A DNA stretch of 13,081 bases from Rhodospirillaceae bacterium (lineage in GTDB: Bacteria; Pseudomonadota; Alphaproteobacteria; UBA828): contig JAPPKP010000127.1 in NCBI GenBank assembly GCA_028819955.1, positions 1 through 13,081 on the forward strand, written 5' to 3'. This document shows, in pieces, positions 1 to 7,087 of the stretch. A model generated the notes under the pieces. It searched no databases and was not told the DNA's origin. It saw only the letters and a program-made list of their open reading frames with translations. Made by a program: the position numbers and the translations under genes. Position 1 is the stretch's first letter. Each line of letters opens with the position of its first letter.

Positions 1-314
1 TCGACCCCGCCGGGATCGAGCGGCTCTATCTCGCGGGCGGCTTCGCCAACTACGTGAACGTGCGCAGCGCCATCGCCATCGGCCTGCTGGCGCCGGTGCC
101 GGAGGAGCGCGTCGTCAAGGCCGGCAACGCGGCGGCGCGGGGCGCACGGGCGATCCTGCTCTCGGCCGCCCGGCGGCGCGCGCTGGAACGCGAGGTCCAG
201 GCCATCGAGCATATCGAGCTGGAGACCACGCCCGACTTCTTCGACCTCTTCGTGGACGGCTGCCAGTTCAAGCCCATGCCGTCGCACCTCGTACCGGAAG
301 GGACCGCCGTATGA
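1..314 (+). CDS. Partial ASKHA/DUF4445 corrinoid-activation protein (RACo-like), C-terminus only
   Basis: The frame is open from the window edge and ends at TGA 312-314; about 103 C-terminal residues are present. It reads ERLYLAGGFANYVNV, then IGLLAPVP, GNAAARGA and a tail with IEHIELETTPDFFDLF. That order (AGGF near a nucleotide-binding loop, IGL-P, GNAA-GA, E-IEL---F) is typical of the C-terminal ASKHA domain of DUF4445 proteins such as RACo, the ATP-dependent reductive activators of corrinoid proteins. They return inactive Co(II) to the active Co(I) state using a ferredoxin-like N-terminal domain, which would lie upstream of this window. The stop overlaps the next start as ATGA, so the two genes are probably translationally coupled. 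Because the next gene is a methyl-tetrahydrofolate-type corrinoid methyltransferase, activation of its corrinoid partner is the natural role. Family assignment is good; the exact partner is inferred. Confidence 0.8.
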   Translation, partial: DPAGIERLYLAGGFANYVNVRSAIAIGLLAPVPEERVVKAGNAAARGARAILLSAARRRALEREVQAIEHIELETTPDFFDLFVDGCQFKPMPSHLVPEGTAV

Positions 315-1339
315 CCGCCGCACCGCTGATCGTCATCGGCGAGAACATCCACTGCACCCGTGTCGCGCTCCGCAAGGGCAAGCGCATCGCCGAGCGCGAC
401 GGCGCCGAGGCGATCCTTTACGAGACCGCGGAGGGCGAGGAGCGCGCGCTGCCGGTGACGGCGGAGGCGAAGCGGACCAAGGACTACGAGGAAGGGCGGG
501 TCAAGCACGTCCAGGTCGCGATCGAGACCGCGATGGAGACGGCGGCGGGCGATCCGGCCGAGGGCCTGCGCTATATCGAGGCGCAGGTCCGCCATCAGGA
601 GCGTGCGGGCGCCGCCTTCCTCGACCTCAACGTGGACGAGATCGCGCCCAAGCTGAGCGTTCAGACCGGCGCCATGGCCTGGCTCGCCACGACGGTTCAG
701 GGGATGACCGAACTCCCGATTTCCATCGATTCCTCGAGCGTCGAGGTGATCCGTGCTGGGCTGGTGGCGCTCGCGCCGGCCAAGACGCGCCCGATGCTCA
801 ACTCGGCCTCCTTGGAGCGGCTGGATGCGCTGGACCTCGCTCGCGAGCACGATTGCCGCGTGGTGGTGACCGCCGCCGGCGAGAAGGGGATGCCGGATGG
901 CGCGGACGAGCGGGTGGCGAACGCCTCCCGCATGGTCGAGGCGGCCGTGTCGAGGGGCTTCGCGCTGGACGACCTCTATATCGACCCGCTGGTGTTCCCG
1001 ATCTCGGTCGATTCCCGCTTCGGCAATCACTGCTTCGATGCGATTCGCGCCTTGCGTGCGCGCTTCGGCGACGAGGTCCACATCACCGGCGGCATGAGCA
1101 ACGTCTCGTTCGGGCTGCCGGCGCGCAAGCTACTGAACGAGATGTTCGTGCTGCTGGCGGTCGAGGCCGGCGCCGACAGTGGCATTCTGGACCCGGTGGC
1201 GAGCCCGCCGGAGGCGATCCTCGCCATCGACCGAGGGGACCCGAACTACATGCTCGCCGAAGACGTGTTGATGGGTCGGGACGAGCACTGCATGGCCTAT
1301 ATCCGGGCCTGGCGGAAGAGCCGGCGCAAGGCCAAATAA
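311..1339 (+). CDS. Pterin-binding corrinoid methyltransferase (MtgA/AcsE/MtrH-type, dihydropteroate-synthase-like fold)
   Basis: 342 aa, a single TIM-barrel pterin-binding domain. Visible motifs in order: VIGENIH at residues 8-14, DLNVDE at 105-110, SIDSS at 138-142, PMLNS at 161-165, IDPLVFPIS at 224-232 and TGGMSNVSFGLP at 259-270. The acidic and asparagine residues of these motifs are those that contact the pterin in methyltetrahydrofolate:corrinoid methyltransferases and in dihydropteroate synthase. True DHPS for folate synthesis does not carry the GENIH start or the GGMSNVSFGLP end, so a methyl-transfer role is favoured: moving a methyl group between a corrinoid protein and tetrahydrofolate during use of methylated compounds such as methylamines or betaines. 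Substrate cannot be read from this gene. Start ATG 311 follows GGAAGGGA and overlaps the stop of the activator gene, supporting one operon. A general annotation of 'dihydropteroate synthase' would probably mislead. Confidence 0.85.
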   Translation: MTAAPLIVIGENIHCTRVALRKGKRIAERDGAEAILYETAEGEERALPVTAEAKRTKDYEEGRVKHVQVAIETAMETAAGDPAEGLRYIEAQVRHQERAGAAFLDLNVDEIAPKLSVQTGAMAWLATTVQGMTELPISIDSSSVEVIRAGLVALAPAKTRPMLNSASLERLDALDLAREHDCRVVVTAAGEKGMPDGADERVANASRMVEAAVSRGFALDDLYIDPLVFPISVDSRFGNHCFDAIRALRARFGDEVHITGGMSNVSFGLPARKLLNEMFVLLAVEAGADSGILDPVASPPEAILAIDRGDPNYMLAEDVLMGRDEHCMAYIRAWRKSRRKAK

Positions 1340-1352
1340 AGAAGAGACCCCT

Positions 1353-1754
1353 ATGACCGAGACCGAACGGCCGCCCGATGCCGAGCCCGCGCTCCGCACC
1401 CTCGCCATGCCCGCCGACGCGAACCCCAACGGCGACATCTTCGGCGGCTGGGTGCTAGCGCAAATGGATCTCGCCGGCGGCGTGGCGGCGGCGCGGTGCG
1501 CGGGCGGCCGGACGGTCACGGTAGCGGTGGAAGCGATGCGCTTTCATGCGCCCATCGCCGTCGGCGACCTCGTCACCTGCTACGCCGAGGTGGTCAAGAC
1601 TGGGACGACATCCATCACCGTCGACATCCAGACATGGGCGCGCCGGCGGCGTGGTCCCGTGGAGGTCAGGGTGACCGAGGGCACCTTCATCTACGTCGCC
1701 ATCGACGACAACGGCCGCCCCCGCCCGCTCCCCGAAGCGACGGCGGAGAGCTGA
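1353..1754 (+). CDS. yciA: YciA-like acyl-CoA thioesterase (hotdog fold)
   Basis: 133 aa, the usual length for a single-hotdog thioesterase. It carries the YciA/acyl-CoA hydrolase signature: LRTLAMPADANPNGDIFGGW at residues 14-33, with the catalytic-type Asp28 in NGD, then the central helix (VLAQMDLAGG), VTVAVEAMRFHAPIAVGD, and CYAEVVKTGTTS. Members hydrolyse acyl-CoA thioesters to free acid and CoA in the cytoplasm, usually as homohexamers, and are thought to recycle CoA or regulate acyl-CoA pools. The start lies 13 bp after the methyltransferase stop, behind a purine-rich AAAGAAGAGA, so it may be read from the same transcript, though a functional link to methyl transfer is not evident. It ends 3 bp before the stop of the convergent carboxypeptidase gene. 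Family call is firm; preferred chain length is unknown. Confidence 0.88.
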   Translation: MTETERPPDAEPALRTLAMPADANPNGDIFGGWVLAQMDLAGGVAAARCAGGRTVTVAVEAMRFHAPIAVGDLVTCYAEVVKTGTTSITVDIQTWARRRRGPVEVRVTEGTFIYVAIDDNGRPRPLPEATAES

Positions 1755-1757
1755 GCG

Positions 1758-3182
1758 CTAGGAGCGGGCGCTGAGGGCGGGGTCGCTGGCCGGGTCGAGG
1801 CCGCGGATGACGGTGCAGGGCATCGGCGCTGCCCGCAGCTTCTTGCACGCGCGATTGGCGTCGTTCTTGTAGAGCCCTAGAAAGCGCGCCCGATAGAGGG
1901 TGCTGCGACCGTCGGAACGCGGCATGAGCGTCGCCGTCGCATCGTTGAGGAGCGGCGCGCGCGCCGAGGCCCGGCGCATGGCGATCTCGGCCGCCGTCAC
2001 CGACTCGTAGGCACCTACCTGGATCCCCCAGGCGCCCTCCACCGACGACGCGGCCGGGAACGTCGTTGCCGGCGACGGCTCGGTCGCGATCACCGATCCC
2101 ACGACCGCGAGCGTCTCGGCCACGGACTTCGACGGCGGGGGCAACGGTCCCGAAACGACTTCGGCCGGCTCGGGCACCGGTCGCGGAGCCGGGGGCTCGA
2201 TCGGCTCGGCTGGCGGCGCCGCGGCGCCTTCGACCAGATCGGGCGGTTGAGCTGCCGCAACCATGATGACCGCCGGCTTGAATCGCAGTGCCGGCGCGGC
2301 CAGCCCGGAGCCGGCGGGTGGGCGCGGAACGCCTGCGTAGCGGACCCGGCCGCGCTTGGCGTCGTTCTCGGCGATCCGCGTGAAGCCGAGGTCGAGAAGG
2401 TTGGCCATGTGGGCATTGCGCGAGCGCGGCGTCTTGCCGCCGAAGACAACCGCGATGACGCGCCGGCCGTCGCGCTCCGCCGAGGCCACGAGGTTGAAAC
2501 CCGAGGCGCGGATATAGCCGGTCTTGATACCGTCCATGCCGCGATAGCGGCCGAGAAGCTTGTTCGGCGTGCGATGCACCCTGCCCTTGTAGCTGAAGCG
2601 CTGATCGTCGAAATAGTGGTAGCGGTCCGGGAAGTCCCGCATCAGGGCACGGGCGAGCTGCGCCATATCCCGCGCTGTGCTGCGCTGCTTCCGGTTCGGC
2701 AGTCCGGACGCATTGCGGAAGGTGGTCCGAGACATGCCGAGCTCTTTCGCCTTCCTGGTCATCATCCTGGCGAACTCGACCTCGGTTCCGCCCAGCGCCT
2801 CGGCGACCACCACGGCAATATCGTTGGCCGACTTGACGATCAGCGACTTGATCGCGTCCTCGGCACGGATTGTCGAACCGGCCCGCAGCCCGAGCTTGGA
2901 AGGCGACTGCCCCGCCGCCCGCTTCGAGACCTTCAGCTTCGAATCTAGGCTGAACCCACCGTCGTCGATCGCCTCGAACAGCAGATAGAGAGTCATCATC
3001 TTGGTCAGCGACGCCGGGTATCGGCGTACGTCTGCGCTGCGGGAGCGCAGGACCTCTCCGGTGTCGGCGTCGATGACTATGGAGGCGTAGCGCGCGTGCG
3101 CCTCTTCGGCGGCAAAGACCTGCGATATCGCGAGGATGCAGAGCGAAAGGACGAGACCCAGAATGGCCGAGCCGGGACGCAT
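1758..3182 (-). CDS. D-alanyl-D-alanine carboxypeptidase (peptidase S11) with C-terminal SPOR domain
   Basis: 474 aa from ATG 3182. Residues 1-30 form a signal peptide (MRP, a hydrophobic stretch, then QVFAAEEAHA). The penicillin-binding catalytic motifs are all present: SLTK at 58-61 (nucleophile Ser58), SAN at 118-120 and KTG at 220-222. A proline/alanine-rich linker spans about 310-380, followed by a SPOR-type domain at about 383-460 (WGIQVGAY, then YRARFLG). The enzyme removes the terminal D-alanine of peptidoglycan pentapeptides in the periplasm; SPOR domains bind denuded glycan at division sites, so septal action is likely. A GTG at 3245 would add 21 residues (glycine run plus six arginines), but the best promoter candidate places the transcript start inside that GTG, so 3182 is preferred. 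A typical C-terminal amphipathic membrane anchor of PBP5 is not seen; SPOR seems to replace it. Confidence 0.9.
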   Translation of the reverse strand: MRPGSAILGLVLSLCILAISQVFAAEEAHARYASIVIDADTGEVLRSRSADVRRYPASLTKMMTLYLLFEAIDDGGFSLDSKLKVSKRAAGQSPSKLGLRAGSTIRAEDAIKSLIVKSANDIAVVVAEALGGTEVEFARMMTRKAKELGMSRTTFRNASGLPNRKQRSTARDMAQLARALMRDFPDRYHYFDDQRFSYKGRVHRTPNKLLGRYRGMDGIKTGYIRASGFNLVASAERDGRRVIAVVFGGKTPRSRNAHMANLLDLGFTRIAENDAKRGRVRYAGVPRPPAGSGLAAPALRFKPAVIMVAAAQPPDLVEGAAAPPAEPIEPPAPRPVPEPAEVVSGPLPPPSKSVAETLAVVGSVIATEPSPATTFPAASSVEGAWGIQVGAYESVTAAEIAMRRASARAPLLNDATATLMPRSDGRSTLYRARFLGLYKNDANRACKKLRAAPMPCTVIRGLDPASDPALSARS

Positions 3183-3196
3183 TCTTCTTCTTCTTC
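3182..3196 (-). repeat. (GAA)5 simple repeat in the ribosome-binding region of the carboxypeptidase gene
   Basis: Five tandem TTC units on the plus strand (GAA on the coding strand) lie directly against the ATG at 3182, with GGAG just upstream. The tract serves as, or spaces, the Shine-Dalgarno. If the longer GTG start were used it would instead encode the arginine run at residues 16-21. Confidence 0.7.
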
Positions 3197-3247
3197 TCCG
3201 TGTTTCCACGCCCGCCCCGCCGCCGCCACCGAATCGACTCGGCACCT

Positions 3248-3277
3248 CTTATGGGTTCAAAGCACCGCACCCGTCAA
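3248..3277 (-). promoter_or_regulatory. Candidate sigma70-type promoter for the D,D-carboxypeptidase gene
   Basis: Reading the minus strand, TTGACG (3277-3272) and CATAAG (3253-3248) are separated by 18 bp. The -35 matches five of six consensus bases and the -10 four of six. The expected transcript start is near 3241, inside the GTG at 3245-3243, which supports ATG 3182 as the true start with a leader of about 60 nt. Judged by eye only. Confidence 0.45.
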
Positions 3278-3284
3278 GCATAGT

Positions 3285-3360
3285 CTGTGAAAAAAGTTCT
3301 GGAAGTCGTTGATTCCGCGCACTCTCTGGCTCTCGGTGATGCTCGCCGAGCTGTGAAAAA
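3285..3360 (+). repeat. Directly repeated CTGTGAAAAA, two copies 66 bp apart
   Basis: CTGTGAAAAA occurs at 3285-3294 and again at 3351-3360, in the gap between the mutase stop and the carboxypeptidase promoter. On the other strand it reads TTTTTCACAG. A weak dyad, CTCGG (3332-3336) with CCGAG (3346-3350), sits between the copies. The spacing puts both copies on a similar helical face. Could be a regulator site or chance. Confidence 0.35.
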
Positions 3361-3366
3361 TGTGCG

Positions 3367-4761
3367 CTAGAAGTCGGGCGGATCGACGCCGCTTGCGCGC
3401 AGATGGAACGCGAGATCGTCCTTTAGTCGGCTCAAGGCGGCATCGTCCGCGCCCTCACAGCGGACCACCAGCATGGGTTGCGTATTCGATGCGCGCAGCA
3501 GCCACCAGCCATCGTTCGTCTCGGTCCTGACCCCGTCGATGGCGGAGAACTTGGTGCCGGCGGCTTCGAGACGCGCGCGAATCTCGTCGGCGACTTGGAA
3601 CTTGCGCGCGTCCGGACAAGGGAAGCGGACCTCGGGCGTGCTCACCGGTTGCGGCAGCTCGGCCCGGAGCGCAGCGAGCGAGCGCCCTTCGCTGGCGATC
3701 AGCCGCAAGAGCCGCAGGGCAGCGTAAAGCGCGTCGTCGAAGCCGAAGTAGCGGTCGGCGAAGAAGATGTGGCCGCTCATCTCCCCGGCGAGCGGCGCAC
3801 CGCACGCGGCCATCTTCGCCTTGATCGGCGCATGGCCCGTGCGCCACATCAACGGCGTGCCGCCGAGGCGCGCGATTTCGTCGAACAGAACGCGGCTCGC
3901 CTTGACGTCGCCGATGACGGTCGCACCCGGCTGCGCGCGCAGCACCTCGCGCGCAAGCAGGGCCACGAGCTGATCGCCCCAGAGAATCGCGCCCCTCCCA
4001 TCCACGACCCCGATGCGATCGCCGTCGCCATCGAAGGCAATGCCGAGATCGCAGCGCTCGGCCTGCACCGTCTCGATTAGCTGCGCCAGATTCTCGGGGT
4101 CCGTGGGGTCCGGATGGTGAGCGGGGAAGGTCCCGTCAACTTCATCGTTCAGCAGAAAATGGCGGCCCGGGAGGCCGCTCACGAGCGTGCCGAGCACTGC
4201 GCCGACAGCGCCGTTGCCGGCATCCCACGCCACAGTGAACGACCTCTCCACGGCTTCGGCGAGAAGGCGCGCAACATAGGCGTCGCGGACCTCACCGGCA
4301 TCGGTCGCACGCCCGGCACCCTCGGCGAACGCGCCGTCCTTTACGACTCGTGCCAGCGTCTCGATATCGGCGCCGTAGAACGGTCCGCCCTCCAGCACCA
4401 TTTTGACGCCGTTGTAGGGCGGCGGGTTGTGCGAGCCCGTGATCATCATCCCGCCGTCGCATTGGCGGTCGTGGACGGCGAAATAGAGCATCGGGCTCGG
4501 GCCGACACCGATGCGCAGCACGTCGGCGCCGGCGGCGGTCAGGCCCTCGACCAGATGTGTCTCGAGGTCCGGCGAGCTCAGCCGGCCATCGCGCCCGACA
4601 CAGATGAGCGGTCGTCGGTCGGTGGTGGAGCCGCGCCGCGCGACGGTGGCGAAGCCCCGGCCGATGGCGGCCATGTCCGCCTCCGTCAACGTCTTGCCGA
4701 CAATTCCCCTGATGTCGTAGGCGCCGAGGATTGCCGGGTCCAGCGCGTGGCTCGCGCTCAT
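3367..4761 (-). CDS. Phosphomannomutase/phosphoglucomutase (alpha-D-phosphohexomutase family)
   Basis: 464 aa, normal for bifunctional PMM/PGM enzymes. All four family landmarks are visible: the phosphoserine loop TGSHNP at 108-113 (Ser110), the magnesium-binding DGDGDR at 244-249, the sugar-binding loop GEMSG at 326-330, and the phosphate-binding RASNTQP at 423-429; AYDIRGI at 14-20 is the N-terminal signature. It interconverts hexose-6-phosphate and hexose-1-phosphate, feeding UDP-glucose or GDP-mannose synthesis in the cytoplasm. The start ATG (4761) overlaps the ugd stop as ATGA, so translational coupling is expected; no independent ribosome-binding site is apparent. The reading frame stays open far upstream inside ugd, but that extension is antisense-phase noise, not a fusion. 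Its place after galU and ugd suggests it supplies glucose-1-phosphate to that pathway. Which sugar it prefers cannot be decided from sequence. Confidence 0.92.
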   Translation of the reverse strand: MSASHALDPAILGAYDIRGIVGKTLTEADMAAIGRGFATVARRGSTTDRRPLICVGRDGRLSSPDLETHLVEGLTAAGADVLRIGVGPSPMLYFAVHDRQCDGGMMITGSHNPPPYNGVKMVLEGGPFYGADIETLARVVKDGAFAEGAGRATDAGEVRDAYVARLLAEAVERSFTVAWDAGNGAVGAVLGTLVSGLPGRHFLLNDEVDGTFPAHHPDPTDPENLAQLIETVQAERCDLGIAFDGDGDRIGVVDGRGAILWGDQLVALLAREVLRAQPGATVIGDVKASRVLFDEIARLGGTPLMWRTGHAPIKAKMAACGAPLAGEMSGHIFFADRYFGFDDALYAALRLLRLIASEGRSLAALRAELPQPVSTPEVRFPCPDARKFQVADEIRARLEAAGTKFSAIDGVRTETNDGWWLLRASNTQPMLVVRCEGADDAALSRLKDDLAFHLRASGVDPPDF

Positions 4762-6074
4762 GGCGAGGCTGCAGCGCGGCCGACGCTGACATAGCGAATG
4801 CCGGCACCGGCTACCTCGCTTGGTTCGTAGATGTTGCGGAGATCGACCATCAGCGGCGCCTTGAGCAGATTCCTGGCGCGCTCCAGGTCGAGCGCCCTGA
4901 ACTCGTTCCACTCCGTGAGGATGACCAGCGCGTCGGCACCTGTCATCGCGTCGTAGGAATCCCCGCACCAGATGACGCTGTCGAGGAGGGCGCGTGCTTC
5001 CCCCATGCCCGCGGGATCGAAGGCGCGCACCCCGGCCCCCCGCTCCATGAGAGCCGGCAGGATCACGAGGCTCGGACTCTCCCGCACGTCGTTCGTGTTG
5101 GGCTTGAAGGTGACGCCGAGCACGGCGATGGTCTTGCCCGCGACGGAGCCACCGCAGGCCTGCACGATCTTTTCGACCATTGCGGCCTTGCGGGCGGCAT
5201 TGGTGCGCAGCACCGCGTCGACGATCGCGCTGGGCGCGCCAGCGTGTTCGGCGATACGGATGAAGGCTGCAATGTCCTTGGGCAAGCACGAGCCGCCGAA
5301 GCCGGGGCCTGCGTGCAGAAAGTACCGACCGATGCGGCCGTCGAGGCCGATTCCCTTCGCGACGTCCTGAACGTCCGCGCCGATGCGCTCGCAGAGGTCC
5401 GCGATCTCGTTGATGAAGGTGATCTTGGTCGCGAGGAAGCAATTGGCGGCGTACTTGATGAGCTCCGCCGTCTCGAGTGTGGTGAAGAGGACCGGCGTCT
5501 CGATCAGGAAGAGCGGCCTGTAGAGCGTGCGCATCACCGCCTGGGCTCGCTCGGACTCAACCCCGACGACGACCCGGTCAGGGCGCATAAAGTCGCCGAC
5601 GGCCGAGCCCTCGCGCAGGAACTCCGGGTTCGAGACCACGTCGAACGCAGCGTCCGGCTGCCGCTCCCGGAAGACGCGTGCGATCTCACGGCCGGTGCCG
5701 ACGGGCACCGTCGATTTCGTCGCGATGACGGTGTAGCCGTCGAGGGCATTGGCGACTTGGCTAGCCGCCTCGTACACGAAGGAGAGGTCGGCGTGGCCGT
5801 CGCCGTGCCGGCTGGGCGTGCCGACGGCCAGCATCACCACATCGGCTTTCGCCACGGCGTCGGCGATGTCTTCGGTGAAGGAGAGGCGCCCGGCGGCGAC
5901 ATTCGCGGCGACGAGCGCCTCCAAACCTGGCTCGTAGATCGGCACCCGGCCGGCGCGGAGCGCCGCAACCCTCTCCGGCACGCCATCGGCACATGCCACG
6001 GTGTGGCCGAACTCCGAAAAGCACGCGGCCGACACCAGGCCCACATAACCGGCACCGATCATTGCAACACGCAT
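4758..6074 (-). CDS. ugd: UDP-glucose 6-dehydrogenase
   Basis: 438 aa, standard bacterial length. The N-terminal Rossmann domain opens with MRVAMIGAGYVG (GxGxxG at 7-12), followed by IYEPGLEALV (46-55), SNPEFLREGSAVGDF (148-162) and the central KYAANCFLATK (207-217). The catalytic cysteine is Cys263 in GFGGSCLPKD, and the C-terminal domain shows FKPNTNDVRESPS. It oxidises UDP-glucose twice with NAD+ to give UDP-glucuronate, a precursor of capsule, exopolysaccharide and lipid modifications. GMD/UGD relatives such as GDP-mannose dehydrogenase share the fold, but neighbouring galU favours UDP-glucose. Start ATG 6074 has GAGG about 9 bases upstream. The gene is 42 bp after galU and overlaps the mutase start by 4 bp, so the three are almost certainly one transcription unit. 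Confidence 0.93.
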   Translation of the reverse strand: MRVAMIGAGYVGLVSAACFSEFGHTVACADGVPERVAALRAGRVPIYEPGLEALVAANVAAGRLSFTEDIADAVAKADVVMLAVGTPSRHGDGHADLSFVYEAASQVANALDGYTVIATKSTVPVGTGREIARVFRERQPDAAFDVVSNPEFLREGSAVGDFMRPDRVVVGVESERAQAVMRTLYRPLFLIETPVLFTTLETAELIKYAANCFLATKITFINEIADLCERIGADVQDVAKGIGLDGRIGRYFLHAGPGFGGSCLPKDIAAFIRIAEHAGAPSAIVDAVLRTNAARKAAMVEKIVQACGGSVAGKTIAVLGVTFKPNTNDVRESPSLVILPALMERGAGVRAFDPAGMGEARALLDSVIWCGDSYDAMTGADALVILTEWNEFRALDLERARNLLKAPLMVDLRNIYEPSEVAGAGIRYVSVGRAAASP

Positions 6075-6103
6075 TGCGACATACCTCGATCAGCGGCCCG
6101 CGT

Positions 6104-6117
6104 GGGAAAGGTTTCCC
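6104..6117 (-). repeat. Perfect 14-bp palindrome at the galU stop, in the galU-ugd gap
   Basis: GGGAAAGGTTTCCC reads as an inverted repeat with six-base arms around a two-base centre; on the transcript it begins with the last base of the galU stop codon. As RNA it would form a five-pair stem with a four-base loop. There is no following U tract, so it is not an intrinsic terminator; it may be an mRNA 3' stability element, a protein site, or chance. Confidence 0.45.
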
Positions 6118-6995
6118 TAGGCCGCCGGCGTGATCCGACGCAGGAAGGCTAGAAGGTCTTGCCGCAGTTCCGGCCGTTTCAGGGCGCAGGCGATCGTTGC
6201 CCGAAGGTAGCCGGCCGGGCTGCCGCAGTCGAAGCGCTGGCCGGTGAAGCGCACACCGTGAAAGTGTTCCTCGTTCGCCATCGCGGCCATGGCGTCGGTC
6301 AGCTGTATCTCGCCACCCGCGCCGGGCGCCAGCGCGGAAAGCCGCGCGAAGACGCCCGATTGCAGGACGTAGCGGCCGATGAGCGCGAGCCGCGACGGTG
6401 CGCGCTCAGGCTCGGGTTTTTCCACCATGCCCGATATTGTGACGGTCCGCCCCTCCTCGCCCGCGACCTCGACGATTCCGTAACGTCCCGTCTCGGCCTG
6501 CGGCACCTCGGCAAGCGCCACGACGCTTCCTTCCGTCTTGCCGTGGACCGCGACAAGCTCCGAGAGACACGGCGGGTCGCCCAGGAGAAGCTCGTCAGGT
6601 AGCAGCACTGCGAACGGTTCGTCACCCACCAGATCGCGCGCGCAGAGGACGGCATGGCCCAGACCCAGCGGTTCCTCCTGGCGCACGATCTTGGCCGTGC
6701 CAGGCTCGAGCACGGCGCCCGCCGTGACCGCCAGGGCGGCATCGTCGCTGCGTGCCGCGAGATATGCATCGAGCGCTTCGTCGCTCTTGAAATGGTCCTC
6801 GATCGCCGCCTCGCCCCGGCCAGCGACGAAGATGAATTCCTCGATTCCCGCGGCCCGCGCCTCTTCGACCGCATACTGGATTAGCGGCTTGTCCACCACC
6901 GGCAGCAACACCTTGGGAACCGCCTTGCTCGCAGGCAGGAATCGCGTGCCCATGCCGGCGACGGGGAGCACGGCCTTCCTTACCGATGTCGCCAT
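6117..6995 (-). CDS. galU: UTP--glucose-1-phosphate uridylyltransferase
   Basis: 292 aa from ATG 6995, the usual GalU length. Signatures are the nucleotidyltransferase loop VAGMGTRFLPASKAVPK (12-28), VVDKPLIQYAVEEA (33-46), then FVAGRGEAAIEDHF, GLGHAVLCA, LLPDELLLGDP and GEIQLTDAM, where UTP and glucose-1-phosphate bind. It makes UDP-glucose and pyrophosphate in the cytoplasm, the substrate for the next gene, ugd. The loop reads PKVLLPV where most homologues read PKEMLPV; the lysine is kept, so activity is still expected. An upstream in-frame TTG at 7091 would add 32 residues not typical of the family; ATG 6995, preceded by GAGG at suitable distance, is preferred. It follows the J-domain gene by 92 bp, where a separate promoter could sit, though no convincing -35/-10 pair was seen. 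Confidence 0.92.
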   Translation of the reverse strand: MATSVRKAVLPVAGMGTRFLPASKAVPKVLLPVVDKPLIQYAVEEARAAGIEEFIFVAGRGEAAIEDHFKSDEALDAYLAARSDDAALAVTAGAVLEPGTAKIVRQEEPLGLGHAVLCARDLVGDEPFAVLLPDELLLGDPPCLSELVAVHGKTEGSVVALAEVPQAETGRYGIVEVAGEEGRTVTISGMVEKPEPERAPSRLALIGRYVLQSGVFARLSALAPGAGGEIQLTDAMAAMANEEHFHGVRFTGQRFDCGSPAGYLRATIACALKRPELRQDLLAFLRRITPAA

Positions 6996-7087
6996 TCCAA
7001 GGACCTCGCCGCGCTGACCGAAAACTCTCGAGGCGGAGAAGTGCCACGGCGCCTGCAGCGCGGCAAGCAGGCCCGGCGCCGCGTGGC

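Noticed and set aside
50..1081. Minus-strand 343-codon frame antisense to the methyltransferase
   Set aside because: No recognisable domain; it spans the overlap of two well-supported plus-strand genes.
1687..3270. Minus-strand 527-codon frame over the carboxypeptidase gene
   Set aside because: It is a shadow frame without motifs; the frame with SxxK, SxN and KTG is the real one.
3290..3350. Dyad CTCGG/CCGAG plus a T run as terminator of the mutase operon
   Set aside because: The stem has only five pairs and the T run lies more than 35 bases away, so it does not form an intrinsic terminator.
4762..5442. Long in-frame upstream extension of the mutase ORF, suggesting a fusion
   Set aside because: It lies in another frame of ugd, is Arg/Gly rich with no motif, and the mutase has a clear family start at 4761.
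7023..7045. TGGCAC-like element before galU considered as a sigma54 promoter
   Set aside because: The -12 half does not match TTGC at the required spacing.
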